Assembly (NCBI RefSeq): GCF_900128885.1
Contig: NZ_FQTU01000004.1
Coordinates: 62,001-126,000 of the forward strand
Length of the DNA: 64,000 nt
Source of the DNA: Alkalibacter saccharofermentans DSM 14828
GTDB taxonomy: Bacteria; Bacillota; Clostridia; Eubacteriales; Alkalibacteraceae
Direction of reading: 5' to 3'
The notes under the pieces were generated by a model. It was not told the origin of the DNA, did not search any database, and saw nothing but the letters and a program-made list of their open reading frames with translations. A program made the translations under genes and the position numbers. Of this stretch, positions 25,124-33,842 are shown piece after piece; within the stretch, counting starts at the first letter, position 1; the number at the start of each line of letters is the position of its first letter.

Positions 25124-27475
25124 TTACATCTTTCCATAACTTGTACGTGCTATTATTTCATTTTGCAATTCGCCAGATAGTTCAGTAAAGTATGCTGTAT
25201 ATCCCGCTACCCTCACAACAAGGCTTCTGTGTTCCTCAGGTTTATTTTTAGCCGCAATCAAGTCTTCTCTATTAATAACATTAAACTGAATATGTGGTAT
25301 CTGTAACTTTACAAATGCCCTAAGAAAAGAGACGAAATTTTCTATTCCTGATTCCGTTTTAAAAATACTAGGCAAAAACTTCATATTAAGAAGTCCACCA
25401 TTGCTTGTAAGACTGTTATTCAGTCTAGAAACAGACTTTAATACAGCAGTTGGGCCTGATATATCTCTTCCATACACAGGGGACATCCCACCATCAGCAA
25501 GTGGTTCGCCTAAAGATCTGCCATCAGGAGATGCGCCCAGGTTTTCTCCCATAGGGACATGGGCTGATACTGTGTACATTCCTGTGTGATATTTTCCGCC
25601 TCGATAATTCGTATATTTCTCAAGCTCGGCTTTAAAAAACTCTGCCCACTTTGCCCCTAATTCATCCACCCAGGAAATATCATTTCCATATTTAGGAGAC
25701 TTGTTTAACAAAATCGCTTTGAGAACATCATATCCTTCAAAGTTATTTCGAAGAGCATCCATCAATTCATGACTTGAAATCCTTTTGGTATCAAATACAA
25801 GGTGCTTAATAGCAGCTAAGCTGTCAGCTAGATTTGCCACCTGTATCATCTGAATGCCCGACAAATTGTATTTAGCCCCTCCTCTTGTTACATCTATGCC
25901 CGTTTCCATACACCTATCAATAACTGCTGACAAAAAAGGAGATGGTAAATGTTCTTGATGTGCCTTCTCAACTACTTCGCAAGCGATTGCCATTCGTTTT
26001 ATATATTCACGAATATTTTTGCCGAACTTTTCTTCTAACTCTTCATAATTTTTAAAATTTTCAAGGCTACCGTAATCTTTTGTCATCTGTTTACCTGTCA
26101 ATAGGCACTTTCCATTGTTTATTGTGAGTTCCAAAACCTTATTAAGATTAAACATAGCTGCATCGCTCCAACCTAGGTTATTGCCTTGAGTAGAAATTTC
26201 AACGCATCCTACAATTACGTAATCTTTAACATCCTCTTCTTCAATATCAAGCTCCCGAAGAGCAGGCATAATTGATTCATCGTTGAAAAATTGAGGCATT
26301 CCCCCACCTTTACCTACTACTCTAACCGCTTCTTTTAAAAATTCAATTGGTGTATTTTCATGCAATCTGACAGATAAGTTGGGCTGAGGGAGCTTCAGAT
26401 GTTCTTGAGCTTTTAAGAAAATATATGAAAGTTCATTTGTAGCGTCTCTTCCTTTTATGTCCTGCCCCCCAACGGCTATGTTAAATCCTATTGGAAACCC
26501 AGCAAAAAACTTTGCACTATGAGCATTTCTCATATAAACAATTTGATTATATTTAATCCATATAGCTTCTATAATTTCAAGGGCTTCTTGGTCAGTAAGA
26601 ATTCCTTCATCTTTATCTTTTTTATAGTAGGAATATAAATACTGATCCATCCTACCTGGCGAAAAAGAAGAAGCATTTGACTCCATATGAAGAACTGTGA
26701 ATAAAAACCATATCGACTGCACAGCTTCATGAAAAGTTTCTGGTACTTTGCAAGAGAGCTTTTTACATATATTCGCAACACCTTCCATGCTATTTCTAAG
26801 CATTGTATCCTTCTGATGTTTTGATCTTTCCATCAGCAAATCATGATATCTCATCATATAAGTTTGAACGCCTTCCATAACAAGGATTACGCTTTGGTAG
26901 AACAACTTTTGATTATCGTCTGATTTTTCGAGCTTTTCCTTAGCATCTTTTATTATTCCTTTAGGCCCAAGCTTAAGCCATTTTGCAACATCAGGTGAAA
27001 TGTGACCTTGCGCATGATCTTTTTGATTTATTTTAACTACTTTTTCTATTTCAGATATCTCCGTTCCATAGCGCTGTCTGATAACTGCTTCCATGGAATC
27101 CTTTTCCCAGTAAGGATATACTTTTTCTCTAAATATTTTTATGTCTTCATGTCTTACATTAAATTTATCCTGCGGTCTTTCGTTTATTGAGTCTATTTCT
27201 TTATCTATCCATGCAATGCCACTTTCAGGGAAAACCACGCCACCTCTGATCCCCTTTGTTCTATTTCCGACAATTAGCTCTTCTGGATGGACATCTATTT
27301 CTAATTTGCAAAGGGCATTTTTAAGAGACAACGCTCTTTTTATTTCCACTGGCTCACCCACATTTTCTTGATAAGTTTCAGTTATAATAAAAGCCTGCTC
27401 TATTGACAAGTACCTCTCTTCTTTCATCATCTTATCTTTGAGTGTTAAAATCCTATTTGTCATCGTAAGTTCCAT
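25124..27475 (-). CDS. Glycyl radical enzyme 1 (dehydratase/lyase branch)
   Basis: A 783-residue pyruvate-formate-lyase superfamily enzyme. The thiyl-radical loop is VGCVEIS with Cys424 and Glu426, and the C-terminal radical loop is RVAGYTAYF with Gly758, 25 residues from the end as normal. GCxE instead of Cys-Cys places it among dehydratases and C-S/C-N/C-O lyases, not PFL. GGCGAGG precedes the ATG at 27475; the frame is open 34 codons upstream but no ribosome site is there. It heads an operon with a fructose-type PTS, so the likely substrate is a PTS-phosphorylated polyol or anhydro-sugar. No activase gene is in this operon; the activase at 29206 or 32631 must serve. Confidence 0.88.
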   Translation of the reverse strand: MELTMTNRILTLKDKMMKEERYLSIEQAFIITETYQENVGEPVEIKRALSLKNALCKLEIDVHPEELIVGNRTKGIRGGVVFPESGIAWIDKEIDSINERPQDKFNVRHEDIKIFREKVYPYWEKDSMEAVIRQRYGTEISEIEKVVKINQKDHAQGHISPDVAKWLKLGPKGIIKDAKEKLEKSDDNQKLFYQSVILVMEGVQTYMMRYHDLLMERSKHQKDTMLRNSMEGVANICKKLSCKVPETFHEAVQSIWFLFTVLHMESNASSFSPGRMDQYLYSYYKKDKDEGILTDQEALEIIEAIWIKYNQIVYMRNAHSAKFFAGFPIGFNIAVGGQDIKGRDATNELSYIFLKAQEHLKLPQPNLSVRLHENTPIEFLKEAVRVVGKGGGMPQFFNDESIMPALRELDIEEEDVKDYVIVGCVEISTQGNNLGWSDAAMFNLNKVLELTINNGKCLLTGKQMTKDYGSLENFKNYEELEEKFGKNIREYIKRMAIACEVVEKAHQEHLPSPFLSAVIDRCMETGIDVTRGGAKYNLSGIQMIQVANLADSLAAIKHLVFDTKRISSHELMDALRNNFEGYDVLKAILLNKSPKYGNDISWVDELGAKWAEFFKAELEKYTNYRGGKYHTGMYTVSAHVPMGENLGASPDGRSLGEPLADGGMSPVYGRDISGPTAVLKSVSRLNNSLTSNGGLLNMKFLPSIFKTESGIENFVSFLRAFVKLQIPHIQFNVINREDLIAAKNKPEEHRSLVVRVAGYTAYFTELSGELQNEIIARTSYGKM

Positions 27476-27515
27476 ATCCTCGCCCTTTCTGCCGATACAG
27501 CAATTATTGAATCGA

Positions 27516-27542
27516 ATTGTTTTTATTTGTTTCGTATTGTTT
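27516..27542 (-). promoter_or_regulatory. Direct-repeat operator upstream of GRE1
   Basis: ATTGTTT occurs at 27516 and 27536 (AAACAAT on the coding strand), 20 bp apart, with GAAACAAAT between. The same AAACAAT pair with 20-bp spacing lies upstream of the deoR-type gene at 28547-28575. This is the likely binding site of that regulator, 40-65 bp before the GRE1 start codon. Confidence 0.5.
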
Positions 27543-27613
27543 AGGATTATTATAACTTTCATCATATTTCTTTGCAAGCTGAATATTTCTCTTATTTTAG
27601 TTATTCCATATGT

Positions 27614-27660
27614 AAAAAACGTAGAAGCAGCACATCGTATAATGATGTACTGCTTCTACG
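27614..27660 (-). terminator. Terminator of the deoR-type gene
   Basis: A 17-bp stem beginning CGTAGAAGCAG and ending CTGCTTCTACG with a single G-U pair and a 7-base loop is followed on the minus strand by TTTTTT. It separates the regulator transcript from the GRE1 operon. Confidence 0.85.
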
Positions 27661-27715
27661 CTCCAACATTAGGAAATATTAAATTTTTCCTTAATTCTAG
27701 TAAATTCTTCTCTAG

Positions 27716-28477
27716 CTAAAGGATCTCAACGTCAACTTTTGTTAAGTGCTTCATTATTTTTTCCGGCGGCAATTTGTCAACTATAACACCTGTGATATCG
27801 CTTAATTTTATAAATTTATAATTACCATCTCTTAGAAATTTGCTCTCTTCGGCTTCAATATAGACTTTTTTGCTCGCCTTAGCAGCAACAGCTTTAGTTA
27901 CTCCATCTTCCACATGATAGCTATAAGCACTGTCTTTATAGACATCCAGTCCCACTACGCCCAAAAAACACAAATCAAACTTGAACTTTTCAATAATCTC
28001 ATTACTCAAGCTGCCAACAAATGCATCACCTGGATTATTCAGCATTCCTCCAACAGATATTACAGTTATGTTTTTACTCTTGGCAAGTATAGAAACAATC
28101 TCTAACATATTTGTAACCACTATAACCTCTTTGTTACAATCAAGCAAAAGATTAGCAAGCTGAATATTGGTCGTTGAAACATCCAAGAAAATAGTATAAC
28201 CGTTTTTTATCAGTTCCATGGCTTTAGTTGCAATAATTCTTTTTGCCTTAATGTTCACATTTTTTCTAGAAGTCACCGTAAACTGATGAATGTTATTTCT
28301 CGGAAGCACGGCTCCCCCATGCGTACGTTTTAATAGCCCTTCTTTTTCTAAATACGTAAGATCCTTTCTGATGCAATCTTCAGTAACTCCAAGCTCAGAA
28401 CTTAGATCTTTAACTTTCACAGTTCCATTTTCATTTAACAATGAAATAATGTTATCATATCGTTCTTCTGCAAACAT
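27716..28477 (-). CDS. DeoR-family transcriptional regulator
   Basis: A 253-residue repressor-type protein. The N-terminal winged helix MFAEERYDNIISLLNENG and VKVKDLSSELGVTEDCIRKDL then LKRTHGGAV are the DeoR signature; residues 75-230 form the DeoRC sugar-phosphate sensor with IFLDVSTTN and VVTNMLEI. It lies directly upstream of the GRE1 operon but is closed off by its own terminator. Shared AAACAAT repeats before both genes suggest autoregulation and control of GRE1, with a phosphorylated sugar as inducer. The operon also encodes a PRD regulator, so control is two-layered. Confidence 0.9.
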   Translation of the reverse strand: MFAEERYDNIISLLNENGTVKVKDLSSELGVTEDCIRKDLTYLEKEGLLKRTHGGAVLPRNNIHQFTVTSRKNVNIKAKRIIATKAMELIKNGYTIFLDVSTTNIQLANLLLDCNKEVIVVTNMLEIVSILAKSKNITVISVGGMLNNPGDAFVGSLSNEIIEKFKFDLCFLGVVGLDVYKDSAYSYHVEDGVTKAVAAKASKKVYIEAEESKFLRDGNYKFIKLSDITGVIVDKLPPEKIMKHLTKVDVEIL

Positions 28478-28546
28478 ATAAATCTCCTTTATGATATATT
28501 AAATTCATTCTTGTCGCTTTTGATTTAACGTAAATATATTACAATT

Positions 28547-28575
28547 CAAAACAATTGTCAACAATGCAAAACAAT
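28547..28575 (-). promoter_or_regulatory. Direct-repeat operator upstream of the deoR-type gene
   Basis: CAAAACAAT is repeated exactly at 28547-28555 and 28567-28575 (20 bp apart), with an ACAATTGT palindrome overlapping the first. The site is about 70-100 bp before the start codon and matches the motif and spacing seen upstream of GRE1. Confidence 0.5.
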
Positions 28576-28609
28576 AAATTACTTGATACAAAATGACCCC
28601 TTACACTTT

Positions 28610-28801
28610 TTAAAAGAACATGGATACCTATGTTCATATACAGCTATATTCCAGAGTATCTGACACTTCCAAGTTCATGCATGCTTCAATCTTTGACGCG
28701 CCCAGTATTCTTTGATTATTTTTTTTTAATAAAGGGCTGAAAATGAAGGATGTTTTATACACCCTTCATGTCATTTTTGGCGGTTGGTTGAAAAGTGTCC
28801 C
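28610..28801 (+). pseudogene. RAYT transposase fossil, copy B
   Basis: ATGGATACCTATGTTCATAT (encoding MDTYVHI, the decayed DxHVH region of Y1 transposases), CCAAGTTCATGCATG and CGCCCAGTATT parallel the fossil at 45180-45270. The segment ends with TTTTTGGCGGTTGGTTG and AGTGTCCC, the same right end as copies A and C. The catalytic His is changed to Tyr and the frame is broken. Confidence 0.55.
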
Positions 28802-28960
28802 TTATTTACATTTAAATGATAGACCACAAAAGTCACTTGGGGGATTGTCCCCAAGTGCATATAAAAATACCTATTTAAATTCCTAAAAAAACACATAGAA
28901 CTAACCGTACCCAAACTGTGTACTAAAATGGGGTCACTCCAAAGTGTCCCCTTCTATTCT

Positions 28961-29125
28961 TGCAGTTCTAGATTGCCATAAACAGCTTGTTTTATTGTGC
29001 ACATGCGATTATTGACCGCTTACCGTTTGTCATGTATCTCCAAAGCATTTCTTGATATTTCTTTACACTATCGCTGTACATACTTAAGTACTTTGCCTTT
29101 TGTCATCGCATTATTGCCTTTCGAT
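28961..29125 (-). pseudogene. Decayed transposase fragment
   Basis: The 25-bp repeat shared with 3766-3790 (28961-28985) leads into minus-strand sequence reading AVNNRMCTIKQAV, which parallels VVNNRILTIKQAA of the transposase remnant at 42308. An upstream piece reads MTKGKVLKYVQR followed by a stop. Both look like N-terminal ends of an ISNCY-like transposase. The gap 28478-29205 holds only these fossils and the operator region. Confidence 0.4.
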
Positions 29126-29205
29126 ATGATTCACCAATTTATTTCACGGCTTCTTCAATCTCTACAGCAACTGAAACGGTTGCTCCCACCATACTAAGAT
29201 AGTTT

Positions 29206-30090
29206 TCAACCTCCAATCTTAACTTTTATGAATGTCTCAATCTTATCAATGAACTCTTTAAGCAATGAATCGTCTAGACGTTCTACGCTCGGGTTCCAAT
29301 ATTCAAGTCCCATATAAGAATATTTACTTTCTGCAAACCTATGGTACGGTAAGAAATTCACTTCTCTAACCCCAATTTTCTCGGCAAATCTGATTATTTG
29401 GGTGATATCATCCAAACTATAATTGAATCCTGGTATGACAGGAACACGGATTACTAAACGTTTAGCAATCTTTGTTAAACGCTCGCAGTTCTCCATTATA
29501 CGTTCACATCCCACACCTGTATATTCAATATGTTTTATGTTATTTGTACTTTTAATATCAAACAAAAACACTTCCACAAGATGAGCAATTCTCTCAAAAT
29601 TCTTCCAGGGTACATAACCACACGTTTCAATTGCGCTACTAAGATTTTTAGTTTGACATAGATTAAGTACTTCTTCCAAAAAATCTATCTGAAGCAACGG
29701 CTCACCACCACTGAATGTTACGCCACCATTAGTGCGTTTATAGAAAGAGACGTCTTTGAGGACTTTTTCAAGAACGTCTTTAGGTTCCATATACCGCCCC
29801 TTGACATACTTCGCTTCCGCGTAACATCTATCCGCACATTTACCACAACCGGTGCATCGCGAACGATCAAAACCCTTAATGCTTGAAGCTCCCACCTCAC
29901 ATACCTCGACACAAAAACCACAACCGATACATAATTCAGGATTGAACATAAGCTCCGGTAAAAGATTGATCGACTCTGGATTGCAGCACCATCTACAATT
30001 TAGTGGACATCCCTTTAAAAACACCGTAGTTCTTATCCCAGGACCATCATGAATTGAAAATCTTTGAATATCAAATACGCAACCCTTCAT
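29206..30090 (-). CDS. Glycyl radical enzyme activase 1 (radical SAM)
   Basis: A 294-residue activase of the PFL-AE family. The radical SAM cluster motif CxxxCxxC is GCPLNCRWCCNPES near residue 28-36. Two inserted 4Fe-4S ferredoxin motifs are complete: CIGCGFCVEVC and CTGCGKCADRC. The SAM-binding GGEP is in VTFSGGEPLLQ. It generates the glycyl radical on its partner by 5'-deoxyadenosyl chemistry. It begins one base after the GRE2 stop codon, so GRE2 is its cognate enzyme. It may also activate GRE1, which has no activase of its own. Confidence 0.93.
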   Translation of the reverse strand: MKGCVFDIQRFSIHDGPGIRTTVFLKGCPLNCRWCCNPESINLLPELMFNPELCIGCGFCVEVCEVGASSIKGFDRSRCTGCGKCADRCYAEAKYVKGRYMEPKDVLEKVLKDVSFYKRTNGGVTFSGGEPLLQIDFLEEVLNLCQTKNLSSAIETCGYVPWKNFERIAHLVEVFLFDIKSTNNIKHIEYTGVGCERIMENCERLTKIAKRLVIRVPVIPGFNYSLDDITQIIRFAEKIGVREVNFLPYHRFAESKYSYMGLEYWNPSVERLDDSLLKEFIDKIETFIKVKIGG

Positions 30091-30091
30091 T

Positions 30092-32455
30092 TTAATACTC
30101 CATCAGACTAGTTCGATTTATAATATCATTTTGCACATCTTTGCCAAGAATGGTAAAAAACGCACTATAACCAGCTACACGGACAACAAGTGATCTATAT
30201 TCATCAGGATGCTCTTGTGCTCGAATAAGATCTTCTTTCGTAACTACATTGAACTGTGTTTCCCACACCTCACAATCTACTATACTTCGCATGAACTCGC
30301 CGAATATTTTTTCGCTGTCTTCACCTTTAAATATTGTTGGATGTATAAGCTGATTCAATACCGAACCATGCCCTGCCCGTACATTCGAGAGTTTGCCAGC
30401 GGATTTCAGTACAGCTGTTGCACCAGACTTATCATCTCCATGTGTGGGAGATATACCCCCATCATTAAGAGGCTCTCCTGCATGCCTACCATTTGGAGTA
30501 GCCGCAGTACGTTCACCATTCGGAATATTTGCCGTAAGGTAATAGATTCCTGCAGTAAACACACCTCCTCGCGCATCCTTATGTCCTTCAAGGGCATCAC
30601 AAAATACTGTCATCGCAAAATCAGACATTTCATCAACTTCATCTATATCATTGCCATATTTAGGTGCTTTGTTTTTCAGCATCAATCTCAAAGGTTCCTC
30701 TTCAGAGAAATCACTTTTTAATGCATTTATAAGTTTACCCATGCTCAGCTTTTTATCATCATAGACGAGTTTTTTTATCGCCACCAAGGAGTCTCCTACA
30801 GTTATTGGGCCAACCCCTAATGGTGATATGAAATTATACTTTGCTCCTCCGCGTTCAAAATCCACACCTTTTTCTATACAATCATCAATAACAACCGAAC
30901 AAAATGGCAATGAAAGATATCTTTTATGGCACATATCGATAACCCTGTCATATTTAACAAGATTATCTGTAAAATAATCTACTTGCTTTCTATAAGCTTC
31001 TTTTACATCATCAAAACACGAAAATGAAGATGAATCTCCAGTATTAGGTCCCATTTGCTGATTTGTTAGCATGCATCGTCCGTCATTTAGCGCCAGTTCA
31101 AAGCATTTTGCAAGGTTTAAATGACCACTGTTTCCCCAACTATTAGTTTTACCGTCTATTACAGGTTCGCTACATCCTAGAAAACTAAAATTATATGCAT
31201 CCTCATGACTGATTCCAACCATTTTTACCGCACGCTCTATTAGCTCATCGTTATATATTTTCACTTTATTAAGACCTGACTTAACATTCTTAGTAGCCGC
31301 ATCTATTAGCCTCTGCGAAGTACCTTTATGTATCCTAACAGCAATATCCGGCTGTGCCAACCCTATTCGTCTGTCAGCTTCCAAAACAAGTATGGAAATA
31401 TCGTTAGTGATATCACTTCCGTCCTCTAACGTTCCGCCAATTGTTATCGTCTGACCATGAGCTGGACCCGTATTAACCGCAGCAGATTCATTGGATGCTA
31501 TTTTATCTATTTCAGATAATTTTAAATATAGACACTCCATAAGCTCGAGTGCATGCTTTTTATCTATTTCCCCCGCATCAATATCAGCTTTATAGTAAGG
31601 GTATAAGTATTTGTCCATTCTACCAAGGCTTATAGCGAGACCATTTCCTTCAAGTTGAATTGTCAGCTGAACTAATAATATGAACTGAAGAGCTTCCCAA
31701 TACGAAGACGCCGGTTTTGCAGGTATTTTTGCGCAATTTTCTGCTATCTTTATCAACTCTTGTTTCCGAAGAGCATCTTTCTCAGTCTCAGCCATTTTTT
31801 TAGCCAGTTCAGAGAATCTCTTCATATAACTAATTGCTGCTTTCATCGATTCTATAGTAGAGAGATAAAACTCGCGTTTCTCTACATAATCATCATTATA
31901 CATGTCAAGTGCATGCATCCTCTTTTCACACCTCTGAATAATTTTATCTAATCCATTTTTTAATAAATACTCGTAATTAGGTACTAAATGTCCTGGAGAT
32001 TTTGCAGCATAACTAGCATTATATATGACTTTGCTATCGAGTACCGGCTTGAATTCATCAGGTACACAAGCCATAATACGTTCGTCAAGTGAACGTCCTT
32101 TCCAATACTCAAGTAATTTTCTCATCGTAGCCTTTTGATCCTCGGTTATATCAAATTTATCACCTGGGCGCGTTGGAAAATCATCCATTTGAGCAGATAT
32201 CCATCCCCCCGAATATTCTGGAAACAACGGAGCGCTACGCACAAATTGAGTATGGCAACCTACTAGAAGTTCATTTTCATGGATATTAATGCTCATTTTG
32301 TCCATCAAATGACGAAGCGCAAGAGCTCGTTTCATAGGCTCAGATTTATCTTCATTTTTTTTATAACTCTCTGTTATTAGTACTGCACGCTCAGTGTCAG
32401 CCATCCTTGCAGCCGATAAGAATGTGTTCCTGAGTTTTGCTATTCTATCATTCAT
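30092..32455 (-). CDS. Glycyl radical enzyme 2 (dehydratase/lyase branch)
   Basis: A 787-residue glycyl radical enzyme. The thiyl loop reads FLGCSEPVIDGKTNSWG (Cys428, Glu430), with Ser in place of the usual Val between Cys and Glu. The radical loop is RVAGYSAFF with Gly762, and the 25-residue tail ends QNDIINRT. GGAGG precedes the ATG at 32455; the open frame continues 26 codons upstream without a ribosome site. It forms a two-gene unit with activase 1 and has no adjacent transporter. The substrate-side sequence (NTGPAHGQTITIGG) differs clearly from GRE1 and GRE3, so it should act on a different compound. Confidence 0.88.
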   Translation of the reverse strand: MNDRIAKLRNTFLSAARMADTERAVLITESYKKNEDKSEPMKRALALRHLMDKMSINIHENELLVGCHTQFVRSAPLFPEYSGGWISAQMDDFPTRPGDKFDITEDQKATMRKLLEYWKGRSLDERIMACVPDEFKPVLDSKVIYNASYAAKSPGHLVPNYEYLLKNGLDKIIQRCEKRMHALDMYNDDYVEKREFYLSTIESMKAAISYMKRFSELAKKMAETEKDALRKQELIKIAENCAKIPAKPASSYWEALQFILLVQLTIQLEGNGLAISLGRMDKYLYPYYKADIDAGEIDKKHALELMECLYLKLSEIDKIASNESAAVNTGPAHGQTITIGGTLEDGSDITNDISILVLEADRRIGLAQPDIAVRIHKGTSQRLIDAATKNVKSGLNKVKIYNDELIERAVKMVGISHEDAYNFSFLGCSEPVIDGKTNSWGNSGHLNLAKCFELALNDGRCMLTNQQMGPNTGDSSSFSCFDDVKEAYRKQVDYFTDNLVKYDRVIDMCHKRYLSLPFCSVVIDDCIEKGVDFERGGAKYNFISPLGVGPITVGDSLVAIKKLVYDDKKLSMGKLINALKSDFSEEEPLRLMLKNKAPKYGNDIDEVDEMSDFAMTVFCDALEGHKDARGGVFTAGIYYLTANIPNGERTAATPNGRHAGEPLNDGGISPTHGDDKSGATAVLKSAGKLSNVRAGHGSVLNQLIHPTIFKGEDSEKIFGEFMRSIVDCEVWETQFNVVTKEDLIRAQEHPDEYRSLVVRVAGYSAFFTILGKDVQNDIINRTSLMEY

Positions 32456-32630
32456 ATTCTGTGCCTCCATATAAATTACTATTTTCTTTATTACTTTAAT
32501 TAAATGATATTTTACTTGCCTTGCTTCTTCCATTTATATCAATAAATGATTTTATCACAACATATGCGATATTTTTATCTACTCTCTGATTTCCTTCTTA
32601 TTCTTCACTGTCTAGATTGATATTCACTGC

Positions 32631-33548
32631 TTATCTGCCACCAATTTCAACATTAACATTCGTTCCTTTAAAATATTCTTTATAAGTTTCTAAAGCAGTC
32701 TGCTCAGGCATTTCAGTATCTTCCATTTTAAATTTTATTTTCAACAATTTATATTTATAGTGTCCGTATTTATGAAATGGTAATATTTGTAGCGTGATTC
32801 CTGATTTGAATTTAGAGAAAAAATCTATCATGCTATGTGCATTTTGACTCGTATCATTTACACCAGGAATAAGCGGCATTCTAACAATAAAGTTTTTATT
32901 TAACTCATCAAGTTTGATAATGTTTTCTAAAATTATTTTATTTGAAACTCCTGTATATTCTTTATGCATCTCCTCATCTATTAATTTTAAATCACAAAAA
33001 ATCAAATCTGCATATTTTATAATTTCTTTCATTTTATTCCAATCAGAATATCCTGTTGTTTCAATTGCAGTGTTTATTTTTTCTGCTTTACAATGTTTGA
33101 GTAGTTCAACCGCAAATTCAAACTGATGCATTACTTCTCCACCTGACAATGTAATTCCTCCACCTGAAACATTATAATAGGATAAATCTTTCTTCACTAT
33201 ATCTAATACCTCATCAACTGTCATTTTATCACCAAATATATCCAAAGCACCAGAAGGGCAATTTTTTATACATAACTCATTTAATTTACAAATATTCAGA
33301 TCAATGAATATTTTTTTCTCATCTGATATTCGAACAGCTTTCTCTGGGCATACTGACAAACAAGTCAAACAACTAATGCACTTATCTTCTTGCCAAAATA
33401 TTTCCTTTCTATTTTTTATAGATTCCGGATTACTACACCACTTACACTTTAATGGGCATCCTTTCAAAAAAACTATTGTTCTAATCCCAGGTCCATCATG
33501 TATGCTATATCTTTGGATATTGGTTACCAATCCTTCAATTTTTCCCAT
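32631..33548 (-). CDS. Glycyl radical enzyme activase 2 (radical SAM)
   Basis: A 305-residue PFL-AE-family activase. The radical SAM motif is GCPLKCKWCSNPES, and the first ferredoxin cluster CISCLTCLSVCP is complete. The second cluster region reads ICKLNELCIKNCP, which is C-x5-C-x3-C, so one Cys of the normal CxxCxxCxxxC set is missing. GGEP is GGEV (LSGGEVMHQ). AGGAGA fixes the ATG at 33548. It is the last gene of the operon PRD regulator - GRE3 - EIIB - EIIC, after a 294-bp gap with two hairpins, so GRE3 is the presumed partner. Confidence 0.88.
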   Translation of the reverse strand: MGKIEGLVTNIQRYSIHDGPGIRTIVFLKGCPLKCKWCSNPESIKNRKEIFWQEDKCISCLTCLSVCPEKAVRISDEKKIFIDLNICKLNELCIKNCPSGALDIFGDKMTVDEVLDIVKKDLSYYNVSGGGITLSGGEVMHQFEFAVELLKHCKAEKINTAIETTGYSDWNKMKEIIKYADLIFCDLKLIDEEMHKEYTGVSNKIILENIIKLDELNKNFIVRMPLIPGVNDTSQNAHSMIDFFSKFKSGITLQILPFHKYGHYKYKLLKIKFKMEDTEMPEQTALETYKEYFKGTNVNVEIGGR

Positions 33549-33757
33549 TTTATCTCCTAATTTAACCACTGACAATACTTTCTATTCTCAAAATTAAAAC
33601 TTCTTCTTTCTTCACCAAATTTAAGTTTCTTTACTCAGAATACAATGTATTTGAATAGCAGTTCATTTATTGGTATAGAAATAAATCTTTTAACTTGAAA
33701 TTTTACTAGACAATCATCTTCATGTTATATGGATTCTATTATTTTAAATTAAATAAG

Positions 33758-33791
33758 TATACAGTATAAACAATTCCATTTATACTGTATA
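33758..33791. promoter_or_regulatory. Inverted repeat upstream of activase 2
   Basis: TATACAGTATAAA (33758-33770) and TTTATACTGTATA (33779-33791) are exact complements around 8 bp. The arms contain TATACAGTATA, which resembles an operator. It lies about 210 bp before the activase start codon. Confidence 0.45.
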
Positions 33792-33804
33792 TATATATTA
33801 TTAG

Positions 33805-33836
33805 TATAAAGGTGAACTTCAAGGTTCACCTTTATA
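33805..33836 (-). terminator. Hairpin just after the ascorbate-type EIIC gene
   Basis: TATAAAGGTGAAC and GTTCACCTTTATA form a perfect 13-bp stem with a 6-base loop, 7 bp beyond the EIIC stop. No clean T-run follows on the minus strand, so it may be an attenuator or an RNA-stabilising hairpin rather than a full terminator. The rest of 33549-33757 holds nothing recognisable. Confidence 0.5.
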
Positions 33837-33842
33837 TCTATA

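Noticed and set aside
28997..29197. 66-codon plus-strand frame
   Set aside because: No ribosome site; the opposite strand contains recognisable transposase fragments that explain the sequence better.
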